Shown in pieces: positions 15,227 to 22,826 of a stretch of DNA of 27,562 bases (position 1 is the first letter of the stretch; every line of letters begins with the position of its first letter). The notes beneath the pieces are model-generated. The model ran no database searches. It saw only the letters and a program-made list of their open reading frames with translations, and was not told the DNA's origin. The DNA comes from an uncultured Oscillospiraceae bacterium (lineage in GTDB: Bacteria > Bacillota > Clostridia > Oscillospirales > Oscillospiraceae): NCBI GenBank assembly GCA_934597175.1, contig CAKTQR010000031.1, forward strand, positions 1 to 27,562. The letters are read 5' to 3'. Position numbers and translations under genes: made by a program.

Positions 15227-16068
15227 CCCGAAAACTATCCGCATTTTTATATAAAATGAAAACTAAGACAAATAAAATTCCACAGCTTGTATTTCTGATC
15301 ATTATAATTGTCGCCGTCCTCGTGGCGGTCATCGTCCGCCTTGTGCAGTCTAAGCAGACTGCGCCCGAGACCCCGCAGGAGACGCTCGCTCAGCCGACCG
15401 AGGCTGTCGTCCCGACGCCCGCACCGACCGAGACGCTTCCTCAGCCGAGCAGCCAGATAAGCGTATCGCTTGACCTGCCGGATTATGACGGCTACTCGTT
15501 TACAGACGGCCATAAAGCGCTTATTTCAAACTGCGCCTTTGTCGGTGACAGCATTTGCAGCGGCCTGTATGTCTACGGAGTTTTGCCGCAGGATATCGTC
15601 GTTGCGGTCGGCAATGTCGGCATCCGCAGCATCGATAACTACACCTTTAAGGTAAACGGCAGCGAGTACAATGCCCTTGATGCCCTGACGGTCATAGCGC
15701 CAAAGTATGTCATCTTCTCCATGGGAATGAACGATATCAACATCACAAGCGCCGAGACCTATTGCGAGAACTATCTTGATATGCTAAAACGCACGCATGA
15801 GCGCCTGCCGCAGTCAAAGCTGTATGTTGCGTCCATTACGCCCATCGATTCGGCGTCAAGCTTTGCGTCGAACGACAAGATCAACCGCTATAACGCAGCC
15901 GTCAAGCAGGCGGTCGAGGAAGCGGGCTACGGCTATATTGATATAGCCACCTCCCTGCGTGACTCCTCCGGCGGCATGAACTCACGCTTCAGCGGCGGCG
16001 ACGGCATACATATCAATAAATCCGCTTACTACTCCATCCTCAGCGATGTAGTTAAGAAGATAGGCTAA
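15208..16068 (+). CDS. Membrane-anchored SGNH/GDSL hydrolase
   Basis: This protein of 286 aa has an N-terminal membrane helix (LVFLIIIIVAVLVAVIV) and a proline/threonine-rich linker, followed by an SGNH esterase domain facing outward. Numbered from ATG 15256, the SGNH blocks are FVGDSICSG (catalytic S99), GNVGIRS, GMND (157-160) and DGIH (D249, H252), so the full catalytic set is present. Likely substrates are O-acyl groups on cell-wall or extracellular glycans, which is inference. The start is ambiguous. ATG 15208 has AAGGAG at 10 nt, but both lie in the hairpin. ATG 15256 (MKTKTNKIPQ) has no visible RBS. No separate promoter is evident, so it may be co-transcribed with tuf. A strong terminator follows. 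Confidence 0.85.
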   Translation: MRSCAATRKLSAFLYKMKTKTNKIPQLVFLIIIIVAVLVAVIVRLVQSKQTAPETPQETLAQPTEAVVPTPAPTETLPQPSSQISVSLDLPDYDGYSFTDGHKALISNCAFVGDSICSGLYVYGVLPQDIVVAVGNVGIRSIDNYTFKVNGSEYNALDALTVIAPKYVIFSMGMNDINITSAETYCENYLDMLKRTHERLPQSKLYVASITPIDSASSFASNDKINRYNAAVKQAVEEAGYGYIDIATSLRDSSGGMNSRFSGGDGIHINKSAYYSILSDVVKKIG

Positions 16069-16097
16069 AAAAGAGAGTGCGTCGCACTCTCTTTTTT
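16067..16097 (+). terminator. Terminator of the SGNH hydrolase gene
   Basis: AAAAAAGAGAGTGC (16067-16080) pairs with GCACTCTCTTTTTT (16084-16097) around a 3-nt loop. It overlaps the stop codon by two bases. Confidence 0.95.
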
Positions 16098-16104
16098 ACC
16101 CTGA

Positions 16105-16133
16105 TTGCCAATTGTGCAGATATGTGCTATCCT
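16105..16133 (+). promoter_or_regulatory. Promoter of the DMP19-like gene
   Basis: TTGCCA (16105-16110) and TATCCT (16128-16133) are 17 nt apart, just after the preceding terminator. The ATG follows 22 nt later. Confidence 0.55.
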
Positions 16134-16155
16134 TTTGAAGAAAGGAGCTGAGCTC

Positions 16156-16851
16156 ATGAACACTGTTCGTTTTATGATCCATAGACAACCGTCGCTTTTG
16201 GGTTTTCTTAAGCCGAACAAGCTCTATATCAACGGCAGCTGTGTAGGCTTCGTGTCAAGCGGCATGACGCTTACCGCCTATGTTCCCGGTGCACAGACAT
16301 ATATAATTGAGGTCAGGCATCCTTTCGGCAGCAATTGCGTCGTGCCTGCCGGTGAGCATGAGTATAAAATCGAGCTCAAAAGGGCATCCGACGAGCAAAA
16401 TGACCGGCACACGGAAATGTACCTAGTAAAGGACGAACAGCGCACTCTTTTGCCCTCGTTCCGCTTCGGTAGATATACAAAATCGGTGTATTCCGACACC
16501 ATAACGCAGCTTGCGCCCGCCGAGCAAACATTTGCATACTGCGTGGAATTTTGGCTTGCCGTAACCGATGACCTGCAAGAGGTTTACGCCTCACCGAACT
16601 ATCGCACAATGCTTGATGCCTTGCGCTCGGTCGGCGCTGCCAAAGCAGCCAACTCCCTCGAACACCTTGCCGCAGAACACCTGCCTGACGCAGTGCTCCC
16701 ACTGGACGATGACCAAATTGAGCAGTATCAAAAGGAGCTTGAGAAAGCAAACAAAGCATTTTGGAACGACGAGACTGTGATTTCCGAGTTCCACAAAGAA
16801 GTTGTGTCATATATCTTGAAAAATTTGAATAACGACGCAAATGTATATTAA
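16156..16851 (+). CDS. Protein with N-terminal beta domain and DMP19-like C-terminus, function unknown
   Basis: This 231-aa protein starts at ATG 16156 with AAAGGAG 8 nt upstream. Residues 1-80 contain NKLYINGSCVGFV and a beta-strand pattern like small PEGA/DUF2846-type domains that present a short conserved loop. The C-terminal half (CVEFWLAVTDDLQEVYASPNYRTM..., then DALRSVGAAKAANSL and an acidic helix) resembles the DMP19/DUF4375 domain, whose role is poorly known. There is no signal peptide or membrane segment, so it is probably cytoplasmic. It has its own promoter and terminator and looks monocistronic. The domain calls are by eye. Confidence 0.7.
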   Translation: MNTVRFMIHRQPSLLGFLKPNKLYINGSCVGFVSSGMTLTAYVPGAQTYIIEVRHPFGSNCVVPAGEHEYKIELKRASDEQNDRHTEMYLVKDEQRTLLPSFRFGRYTKSVYSDTITQLAPAEQTFAYCVEFWLAVTDDLQEVYASPNYRTMLDALRSVGAAKAANSLEHLAAEHLPDAVLPLDDDQIEQYQKELEKANKAFWNDETVISEFHKEVVSYILKNLNNDANVY

Positions 16852-16858
16852 CCTAAAT

Positions 16859-16887
16859 AAAGCATCGGGTTGAGCCGATGCTTTTTG
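16859..16887 (+). terminator. Terminator of the DMP19-like gene
   Basis: AAAGCATCGG (16859-16868) pairs with CCGATGCTTT, followed by a T-rich tail to about 16887. It also sits at the 3' end of the minus-strand EamA remnant. Confidence 0.9.
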
Positions 16888-16891
16888 TTTA

Positions 16892-17080
16892 TCACTTCGC
16901 CATATGCGCTTTGGGCTGCAGCTCGGCGCACAGTGCGCCGGAGAGTATGAGGACTGCGCCGATGATTTGACCGACGAGAAGCTGCTCGCCGAGGAAGATG
17001 AACGAGAAAAACGCAGCCTGCGACCAGATAAAAAACAGCACGGCACTTTCTCGGATATGTCGATAAAAGGCAGCCCACAC
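16892..17080 (-). pseudogene. Remnant of an EamA/DMT-family transporter (C-terminal end only)
   Basis: The minus-strand frame ending at 16892 encodes FIFLGEQLLVGQIIGAVLIL followed by SGALCAEL. This is the characteristic last pair of helices of EamA drug/metabolite transporters, preceded by one more hydrophobic stretch (VLFFIWSQAAFFSF). A complete member is about 280-300 aa with ten helices; here only about 55 recognisable residues remain. Upstream on the minus strand there is no start, RBS or earlier helix, and the plus-strand promoter of the XRE gene occupies that DNA. It is therefore a decayed fragment, with the break at about 17050-17080. Confidence 0.65.
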
Positions 17081-17090
17081 TCTGAAAATG

Positions 17091-17099
17091 TGCTATAAT
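17091..17099 (+). promoter_or_regulatory. Extended -10 promoter element before the first XRE gene
   Basis: TGCTATAAT at 17091-17099 is a perfect TGn-extended -10 box without a recognisable -35. The leader downstream contains GTAAAA/TTTTAC (17106-17121) and GGGC/GCCC (17122-17133) hairpins that could be operator sites. Confidence 0.5.
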
Positions 17100-17205
17100 G
17101 GCGGTGTAAAAGCTTTTTTACGGGCAAAAGCCCTGATGTAAAAGGCGTTTGATAGACAATGCGGCTGTTTTCGGCTAGTATTCGAGACACAAGGTGGTTA
17201 TGATA

Positions 17206-17637
17206 ATGGAAATAAGCGAAAGATTTAAACAGGCAAGAATACAAAGCGGCATGACGCAGGAGCAGGTCGCAGACAAGGTGATGGTGTCCCGAGTGACGCT
17301 GTCGCACTGGGAAAACGGCAAGACCCTGCCGGACATCGCAAGCCTCATAAGCCTCAGCGACCTTTATCAGATAAGCCTTGATGATCTATTGAAAGGTGAT
17401 CCGAAAATGACAGCAAAGGTAAAAAAGGACGCAAAGGACCTCAACAATAACAGGAGAGTACTCCTCATAACGGCGATTTTGGCGCTCATCGTGATGCTGA
17501 CATATACAATTAGCCTCTTTGTCGGCGGCAACTTCAAGGCGTTCACACAGGCGGCAGCCCCGTGGCTCATCATGGGCATCGGCGTTGCGGCTCTGGCAAG
17601 CTACTCGTCGCAAACTCAAGATGGCAGCAGGAAATAA
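17206..17637 (+). CDS. XRE-family regulator with C-terminal membrane helices
   Basis: This 143-aa protein has an N-terminal Cro/CI-type helix-turn-helix (residues about 7-61: MTQEQVADKVMVSRVTLSHW, then ENGKTLPD). After a lysine-rich linker, two hydrophobic segments follow (LLITAILALIVMLTYTISLF and AAAPWLIMGIGVAALASY). Such proteins are taken to be membrane-tethered regulators that respond to envelope state, often beside ABC exporters. The start is set at ATG 17206 because AAGGTGG lies 8 nt upstream; ATG 17200 and GTG 17194 are also in frame but too close to or inside the RBS. A terminator follows, so it is separate from the AbrB-ABC operon but probably related to it. Confidence 0.8.
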   Translation: MEISERFKQARIQSGMTQEQVADKVMVSRVTLSHWENGKTLPDIASLISLSDLYQISLDDLLKGDPKMTAKVKKDAKDLNNNRRVLLITAILALIVMLTYTISLFVGGNFKAFTQAAAPWLIMGIGVAALASYSSQTQDGSRK

Positions 17638-17639
17638 GC

Positions 17640-17669
17640 AAAGCTCCGCATTAAAATGCGGAGCTTTTT
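17640..17669 (+). terminator. Terminator of the first XRE gene
   Basis: AAAGCTCCGCAT (17640-17651) pairs with ATGCGGAGCTTT (17656-17667) and is followed by TT. It begins 2 nt after the stop codon. Confidence 0.92.
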
Positions 17670-17670
17670 C

Positions 17671-17699
17671 TTGACTTTTGACGGTGTGGATAGTATAAT
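17671..17699 (+). promoter_or_regulatory. Promoter of the AbrB-ABC operon
   Basis: TTGACT (17671-17676) and TATAAT (17694-17699) are 17 nt apart, immediately after the terminator of the XRE gene. Confidence 0.85.
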
Positions 17700-17740
17700 C
17701 AGTTAAACAAATCATACTTATTATACGAGGAGAGATCTAA

Positions 17741-17947
17741 ATGAAAGCACCAAAGGGCTGCTACGCATGGACGGCGACCGTCGGCGAAAAAGGGCAGATA
17801 GTCATACCCAAGCAGGCGAGGGAGGTCTTCGGTATCGAGCCGGGCGACACGCTGATTTTGCTCGGTGACATTAAGCGAGGCATCGCCATTCCGCCCAAAT
17901 CGACATTTACGACCCTCGCCAGCCGGGTTTTCGAGGAGGAAGAGTAA
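17741..17947 (+). CDS. AbrB/MazE/SpoVT-type DNA-binding regulator
   Basis: This 68-aa protein has the swapped-hairpin AbrB domain: GEKGQIVIPKQAREVFGIEP (about residues 15-34) and then GDTLILLGD. The short C-terminal tail is acidic. It is the first gene of the ABC operon, with GAGGAGAG as RBS. Its TAA overlaps the ATG of the ATPase by one base (TAATG), so the two are translationally coupled. It most likely autoregulates the operon; a MazE-like antitoxin is unlikely because no toxin gene adjoins. Confidence 0.88.
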   Translation: MKAPKGCYAWTATVGEKGQIVIPKQAREVFGIEPGDTLILLGDIKRGIAIPPKSTFTTLASRVFEEEE

Positions 17948-18690
17948 TGAGCAGTGTTTTGCAGGTTGAAAACCTATGCAAGGACTATCCCAAGTTTAAG
18001 CTTCAAAATGTTTCGTTTTCCATCGAAAAGGGCTCAATTATGGGCTTTATCGGCCGAAACGGTGCAGGCAAGAGCACAACGCTCAAGTCTGTTTTAAACC
18101 TCGTTCACCCCACATCAGGCGAAATTCGCTTCTTCGGCATGGACATGGCGCAGCACGAGGGCGAGATAAAACAGCGCATTGGCTTTGCCGGCGGTGCGGT
18201 CGACTACTATAAAAAGAAAAAGATATCCGCCATCGTCGCCGTCACCAAGCGGTTTTACGACACTTGGGACGACGCAGCGTACCAAAAGTACATGAAGCTT
18301 TTTAACATCGACGAGGACAAGACCCCAGGCGAACTGTCCGAGGGCATGAAGGTCAAGCTCAATTTGGTGCTTGCCCTGTCGCACGGTGCGGAGCTTCTCA
18401 TCCTCGATGAGCCGACGAGCGGGCTCGACCCCGTGTCCAGGGAGGAACTTCTCGATGTGTTCGAGTATCTGGCGGGCAAGGGGATATCGATCCTGTTCTC
18501 AACGCATATTACCTCCGACCTTGACAAATGCGCAGATCAGATCACCTACATCAAGGACGGGCAAATAGTTGCCTCGGAGAACAAGCAGGCGTTTCTAGAC
18601 CGCTGCCGTGGAAACGGCTGGGGCAATAACATCGAGGAAATTATGGTGCACTTTGAAAAGAGGTCTATATATGAACAGATTGCTGACTAA
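17947..18690 (+). CDS. ABC transporter ATP-binding protein (YtrB-like)
   Basis: This 247-aa ATPase has Walker A GRNGAGKST (36-44), signature LSEGM (130-134), Walker B LLILDEP (150-156), D-loop SGLD and H-loop histidine in STH (185-187). The signature departs from LSGGQ, and the Q-loop region (GFAGGAVDYYKK) lacks the usual glutamine. Both traits occur in the YtrB/YhaQ-type exporter ATPases with an LSxGMKxK signature. It presumably powers the ABC-2 permease encoded next, whose start it overlaps by 20 nt. The exported substrate is unknown; a lipid, peptide or antibiotic is typical of such cassettes. Confidence 0.92.
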   Translation: MSSVLQVENLCKDYPKFKLQNVSFSIEKGSIMGFIGRNGAGKSTTLKSVLNLVHPTSGEIRFFGMDMAQHEGEIKQRIGFAGGAVDYYKKKKISAIVAVTKRFYDTWDDAAYQKYMKLFNIDEDKTPGELSEGMKVKLNLVLALSHGAELLILDEPTSGLDPVSREELLDVFEYLAGKGISILFSTHITSDLDKCADQITYIKDGQIVASENKQAFLDRCRGNGWGNNIEEIMVHFEKRSIYEQIAD

Positions 18691-19324
18691 GGAGCTCAAG
18701 CTATTTGCCGCTCCGCTGACATATTTCTTCCTTGCCTTTTCGCTCATGACGCTTATCCCCGGGTATCCGATTTTGATGGGCTCGTTCTTCATCTGCTTCG
18801 GCATTTTCCAGTCGTTCCAGCTCGGGCGGGAGACAAACGATGTGCTGTACACGGTGCTGCTGCCGATAAAGAAAAGCGACGCCGTCAAGGCGAGGTTTGA
18901 GTTTGTCGTGCTTATAGAGATGTTAGGCTTCGTTCTCATGGCGATACTCACCGCCATACGCATGACCGTACTCAGCGGTGCTGCGCCCTATGTACAAAAT
19001 CCCCTCATGAGCGCAAACCCCGTGTACCTTGCGTTCGTGCTGATAATTTATGCTGCCTTCAACCTTATCTTCGTCCGGCAGTTTTACAAAACTGCGTATA
19101 AAATAGGCAAGCCCTTTATCATTTTTATCGTTGCGGCACTCATCATAACCGGCGCTGCCGAAGCGCTGCACTATATCCCTGAACTTGCGTTTTTAAACGC
19201 CGTGAGCGGGGAGGGAATGACGGCAAACTACCTCATCCTTGCCGCAGCCGCAGTTGTGTATGCTCTAGTGACCTTTTTGGCGTATAAAGCCTCGTGCCGC
19301 AGCTTTGAAAGCGTGGATTTTTAA
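18671..19324 (+). CDS. ABC-2 type transporter permease
   Basis: This 217-aa integral membrane protein has about six helices and belongs to the small ABC-2 permease type (ABC2_membrane_5 like). After the N-terminal cytoplasmic MNRLLTKELKLF come APLTYFFLAFSLMTLIPGYP and the short motif QLGRETNDVLYTVLLPIKKSD, characteristic of this permease family. ATG 18671 is chosen because AAAAGAGG lies about 8 nt upstream and the family N-terminus begins there; a longer in-frame start at 18608 would lie deep inside the ATPase. It pairs with the ATPase upstream. No strong terminator follows. Confidence 0.88.
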   Translation: MNRLLTKELKLFAAPLTYFFLAFSLMTLIPGYPILMGSFFICFGIFQSFQLGRETNDVLYTVLLPIKKSDAVKARFEFVVLIEMLGFVLMAILTAIRMTVLSGAAPYVQNPLMSANPVYLAFVLIIYAAFNLIFVRQFYKTAYKIGKPFIIFIVAALIITGAAEALHYIPELAFLNAVSGEGMTANYLILAAAAVVYALVTFLAYKASCRSFESVDF

Positions 19325-19410
19325 AAATTCCACTCGTATTCTCCCGTCAAGGGATGTATAATGAGGACGATGCGAGCTATTATTGAGCCATCAAATGTAG
19401 GAGGCGGCAT

Positions 19411-19878
19411 ATGAATCAGATAGCCATCGGAAATTTCATCGAGAAAAAGAGAAAAGAACAAAACCTCACGCAGGCTCAGCTTGCCGAAAAGCTCGGCGTG
19501 TCGAACAAGACCGTGTCCAAGTGGGAAAACGGCAAGTGCATGCCCGATTACGGCGTTATCCAGCCGCTGTGCGCAGAACTCAAGGTTACCGTGTCCGAGC
19601 TCATGGACGGCGAGGAGCAGCCGGAGGACAGTATCCGAGCCTACGACGATGAGCAGATACTTGACCTAATTAAGCGCACGCAGGCGCTTGAAAACCAGCG
19701 CACAACGCTTATCGGCATCCTGTTGATAGTCATGGGTATGGCGCTGGGCGCAATGTCCTTTACCATCGGCGGCAGCGATGTCAAGGACTTTTTCTCCGGC
19801 ATCATGATGGGTCTTTCCACCGGCTCAATGCTCGTCGGTGTCTTCGTTGCAATGAAATCCGTTGCAAAACGGGGATAA
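19411..19878 (+). CDS. Second XRE-family regulator with C-terminal membrane helices
   Basis: This 155-aa protein has a clear Cro/CI helix-turn-helix (residues about 10-64: LTQAQLAEKLGVSNKTVSKW, then ENGKCMPD). An acidic linker (GEEQPEDS) follows, then two membrane segments (LIGILLIVMGMALGAMSF and GIMMGLSTGSMLVGVFVAM). It has the same architecture as the XRE protein at 17206 but is only distantly similar in sequence. It has a strong RBS (TAGGAGG) and a possible -10 TATAAT at 19357-19362 without a good -35. It may sense the envelope and act on the ABC cassette; this is inference from position. Confidence 0.85.
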   Translation: MNQIAIGNFIEKKRKEQNLTQAQLAEKLGVSNKTVSKWENGKCMPDYGVIQPLCAELKVTVSELMDGEEQPEDSIRAYDDEQILDLIKRTQALENQRTTLIGILLIVMGMALGAMSFTIGGSDVKDFFSGIMMGLSTGSMLVGVFVAMKSVAKRG

Positions 19879-19903
19879 ATATGCAAAAATTTGCGGCTAA
19901 CGC

Positions 19904-19931
19904 TTGACAACAGAAAGTTTGCTGCTATAAT
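19904..19931 (+). promoter_or_regulatory. Promoter of the metK operon
   Basis: A perfect TTGACA (19904-19909) and a perfect TATAAT (19926-19931) are 16 nt apart. The riboswitch begins about 13 nt after the expected start of transcription. Confidence 0.92.
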
Positions 19932-19950
19932 ACTATACGAAAACTGAACA

Positions 19951-20045
19951 CCTTATCAAGAGCGGTGGAGGGAACGGCCCTGTGAAACCCGGCAACCTGC
20001 GTTAAGCGTGGTGCTAAATCCGGCGGTGATTATCGAGAGATGAGG
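19951..20045 (+). ncRNA. SAM-I (S-box) riboswitch aptamer
   Basis: The core matches the S-box consensus: CTTATCAAGAGCGGTGGAGG, then GGCCCTGTGAAACCCGGCAACC, GGTGCTAAATCCGGC, and a closing GAGATGAGG. P1 pairs CCTTATC (19951-19957) with GATGAGG (20039-20045). It binds S-adenosylmethionine and, with the terminator that follows, should switch off metK and its downstream genes when SAM is plentiful. Confidence 0.97.
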
Positions 20046-20061
20046 CTTATGACCAAGAAAC

Positions 20062-20089
20062 AAAATCCGTCGGTAACGACGGATTTTTT
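20062..20089 (+). terminator. Expression-platform terminator of the SAM riboswitch
   Basis: AAAATCCGTCG (20062-20072) pairs with CGACGGATTTT around a GTAA loop, and a T-run ends at 20089. It lies between the aptamer and metK, as expected for transcriptional control. Confidence 0.95.
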
Positions 20090-20145
20090 CGTTGTAATGA
20101 CCAGAAGTGTGTTCGGCTAAGATTTTTACCAGGAGGAAAAGAAAA

Positions 20146-21327
20146 ATGAGCAAAAGACTGTTTACATCCGAATCCGTGACCGAGGGACATCCCGACAAGA
20201 TCTGCGACCAGATCTCCGACGCTGTCCTTGACGCAATTCTGGAAAAAGACCCCGAGGGTCGTGTCGCCTGCGAGACCACCGTGTCCACCGGCCTTGTCCA
20301 CATCATGGGCGAGATAAGCACCGACTGCTACATCGACATTCCCAAGATAGCCCGTGATGTCATCCGTGATATCGGCTATGACAGAGCAAAGTACGGCTTT
20401 GACTGCGAGACCTGCGGCATCATCTCCAACATCGATGAGCAGTCGGCGGATATCGCTCTCGGCGTTGACAAGTCGCTTGAGATGAAAAACGGCGAGGACG
20501 CCGAGCTTCAGAACGGAGCGGGCGACCAGGGCATGATGTTCGGCTACGCCTGCAACGAGACGCCCGAGCTCATGCCGCTTGCCATCAGCCTGTCGCACAA
20601 GATCGCAAAGCGCCTTGCCGATGTCAGAAAGCAGGGTCTCGTCGACTACCTGCGTCCCGACGGCAAGACCCAGGTCACCGTCGAGTATGACGACTCCGGC
20701 AAGCCCGTGAGAGTTGACACCGTTGTCCTCTCGACCCAGCATGCTCCCGAGGCAGAGCTTGAGCAGATAAGAAACGACATGATAAACCTCGTCATCAAGC
20801 CCAGCATCCCCGCAGAGCTGCTTGACGAGAACACCAAGTATTATGTAAACCCGACCGGCCGCTTCGTCATCGGCGGACCTCAGGGTGACTCCGGCCTGAC
20901 CGGCAGAAAGATCATCGTCGACACCTACGGTGGCAGCGCACCTCACGGCGGCGGCGCATTCTCCGGCAAAGACCCCACCAAGGTCGACCGCAGCGCAGCC
21001 TACGCCTCCCGCTATGTCGCAAAGAACATCGTGGCAGCCGGCCTTGCCGACAAGTGCCTTGTCCAGCTTGCCTACGCCATCGGCATTGCAAGACCCGTAT
21101 CCGTCATGGTCGACACCTACGGCACGGGCAAGGTCGCTGACGAGAAGCTCGCCGAAGCGGTCAACAAGGTCTTTGACCTGCGCCCGACCGCAATAATCCG
21201 TGACCTCGACCTCAGAAAGCCCATTTACCGCAAGCTCGCCGCCTACGGCCACATGGGCAGAACAGACCTCGGCGTCCGCTGGGAGGACACCGACAGGGTC
21301 GACGCACTGCTCGAGGCCGTTAAGTAA
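20146..21327 (+). CDS. metK: S-adenosylmethionine synthetase
   Basis: This 393-aa enzyme makes SAM from methionine and ATP. Visible motifs are GHPDK (14-18, with H15), the family hexapeptide GAGDQG with MMFGYA, and the phosphate-binding GGGAFSGKDPTKVDRSAAY. The length is standard. ATG 20146 is preceded by AGGAGG; a longer in-frame start at 20107 has no RBS. It is directly under the SAM-I riboswitch. Its stop overlaps the next ATG (TAATG), so the DUF1643 gene is in the same transcript. Confidence 0.98.
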   Translation: MSKRLFTSESVTEGHPDKICDQISDAVLDAILEKDPEGRVACETTVSTGLVHIMGEISTDCYIDIPKIARDVIRDIGYDRAKYGFDCETCGIISNIDEQSADIALGVDKSLEMKNGEDAELQNGAGDQGMMFGYACNETPELMPLAISLSHKIAKRLADVRKQGLVDYLRPDGKTQVTVEYDDSGKPVRVDTVVLSTQHAPEAELEQIRNDMINLVIKPSIPAELLDENTKYYVNPTGRFVIGGPQGDSGLTGRKIIVDTYGGSAPHGGGAFSGKDPTKVDRSAAYASRYVAKNIVAAGLADKCLVQLAYAIGIARPVSVMVDTYGTGKVADEKLAEAVNKVFDLRPTAIIRDLDLRKPIYRKLAAYGHMGRTDLGVRWEDTDRVDALLEAVK

Positions 21328-21947
21328 TGCATATCCCGACCTGCGAAAGCTCGGAGCTTGATATTTTAAGCTTTGACGAGGCGTTAAAAAACTCCGGCAG
21401 CAGGGGCGACTACGATGCAGATAAGTGGCTGTATGTGCCCGATTACTACGCTGATTACCGTTATATCCTCGGCACTCGGGGCAATGACCCGCTTATCTGC
21501 ATCGGTATAAATCCCTCGACCGCTGCGCCCGACGACCTTGACAATACCCTAAAAAGCGTCGCCCGCATCGCCGACGCAAACGGCTATGACAGCTGGATAA
21601 TGTTCAATGTCTATGCCCAGCGTGCGACGAATCCCGACGACATGGACACCGTGCTCAACGAAAAGCTGCACCGTGAGAATATGCGGGCGTTTGAGTACAT
21701 ACTAAGTAATGTAGGCGATGGCATTTCCCCGGCAATATGGGCTGCATGGGGCACCATCATCGAAAAACGCCCGTATCTTAGGGACTGCGTCCTCGACATG
21801 GTCAGGATAGGGCAGAGCTACGGCGCAAATTGGTTTTCGGCAGGCAAGCGGTCAAAGAAGGGACACCCGCACCATCCGCTGTATCTGCGCAAGGACGCCG
21901 TGACAGAGCCGTTTGACATTGAAGAATATCTCGAGGTGATAAAATGA
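21327..21947 (+). CDS. DUF1643 domain protein in the metK operon
   Basis: This 206-aa protein matches the DUF1643 pattern: INPSTA followed by DDLDNT (61-74), a central FNVYAQRAT segment, and GHPHHPLYL (179-187). It has no membrane segment and is presumably cytoplasmic. The function of the family is not established. It overlaps metK by one base and the amidase gene by four, so it must be co-transcribed under SAM control. That suggests, but does not show, a role near methionine or SAM metabolism. Confidence 0.85.
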   Translation: MHIPTCESSELDILSFDEALKNSGSRGDYDADKWLYVPDYYADYRYILGTRGNDPLICIGINPSTAAPDDLDNTLKSVARIADANGYDSWIMFNVYAQRATNPDDMDTVLNEKLHRENMRAFEYILSNVGDGISPAIWAAWGTIIEKRPYLRDCVLDMVRIGQSYGANWFSAGKRSKKGHPHHPLYLRKDAVTEPFDIEEYLEVIK

Positions 21948-22771
21948 GCGATCATGCCTTCAAGCTTGCCGTTTGTCAGATAAGAACGGAGCTTGATAAA
22001 AAAGTTACCATGGATAAGGCCGAGCGCATGGTGCGTGAGGCGGCACGCAACGGCGCTAATATCGTCGTGCTGCCGGAAATGTATAATTGCCCGTACTCGA
22101 AGAAGTATTTTCAGGCCTTTGCCGATGCCGAAAACGGCGAGAGCCTGGAGCAGATGTCCGCCTGGGCAAAGGGAAACGGCGTTATCCTCGTCGGCGGCTC
22201 TATCCCCGAAAAGGACGGCGGCAAGCTGTACAACACCTGCTTTGTGTTCGACGAGACCGGCAAGGTCATCGCCCGCCACCGCAAAATGCACCTTTTCGAT
22301 GTCGATATCGAGGGCGGCATCCGCTTTAAGGAGTCAAACCACTTTTCCGCCGGCAGCGAGATAACCACCTTTGACACCAAGTACGGCAAAATGGGCGTTC
22401 TGGTCTGCTTTGACATGCGCTTTCCCGAGCTTGTGCGAGCCATGGCTCGCCGTGGCGCGGAGATAATTTTCTGCCCTGCGCAGTTTAACATGACCACAGG
22501 CCCCAGGCACTGGGAACTGACCATAAGAGCCAGAGCAATGGATAACGAGCTTTACTATGTCGGAGCGTCCGCTGCCCGCTATGAGGGCTTTAACTACGAA
22601 TGTTGGGGACACTCCACCGTTGCCGACCCTTTCGGTCAGATCATTGCCACCTGCGACGAGACAGAGCAGATAGTTTACGCCGACATTGACCTTAACAAGG
22701 TCGATAAAGTGCGCCGTGAACTGCCCACATTCCTGCACCTGCGTGACGATATCTACAAGGTCGCAGACTGA
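21944..22771 (+). CDS. Carbon-nitrogen hydrolase, Nit2/omega-amidase type
   Basis: This 275-aa nitrilase-superfamily amidase has the complete catalytic triad: E45 in LPEMYN, K114 in HRKMHLFD and C155 in VCFDMRFPE. A further ARAMDNELYYVGA segment is typical of the Nit2/omega-amidase branch, which hydrolyses alpha-ketoglutaramate and alpha-ketosuccinamate. In some organisms this is coupled to glutamine-dependent transamination of the keto acid of methionine. Its position in a SAM-riboswitch operon fits a link to methionine recycling. ATGA overlap with the DUF1643 gene shows coupling. Other N-carbamoyl or amide substrates cannot be excluded. Confidence 0.9.
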   Translation: MSDHAFKLAVCQIRTELDKKVTMDKAERMVREAARNGANIVVLPEMYNCPYSKKYFQAFADAENGESLEQMSAWAKGNGVILVGGSIPEKDGGKLYNTCFVFDETGKVIARHRKMHLFDVDIEGGIRFKESNHFSAGSEITTFDTKYGKMGVLVCFDMRFPELVRAMARRGAEIIFCPAQFNMTTGPRHWELTIRARAMDNELYYVGASAARYEGFNYECWGHSTVADPFGQIIATCDETEQIVYADIDLNKVDKVRRELPTFLHLRDDIYKVAD

Positions 22772-22794
22772 TTTGACGGCTAAACCCGTCAAAT
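22771..22794 (+). terminator. Hairpin at the end of the metK operon
   Basis: ATTTGACGG (22771-22779) pairs with CCGTCAAAT (22786-22794). The stem starts on the last base of the stop codon. There is no T-run, so it may be a partial terminator or an RNA-stabilising 3' hairpin. Confidence 0.5.
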
Positions 22795-22826
22795 TCAATA
22801 AAAGTTCACAAATGCGAAAAAAGGGC

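Noticed and set aside
17741..17947. AbrB-like gene as the antitoxin of a toxin-antitoxin pair
   Set aside because: No toxin-like gene adjoins it; it is translationally coupled to an ABC ATPase instead.
19312..19335. Near-palindrome GTGGATTTTTAAAAATTCCAC at the end of the permease gene as a terminator
   Set aside because: The symmetric AT centre leaves no loop and no separate T-run, so it is unlikely to end transcription.
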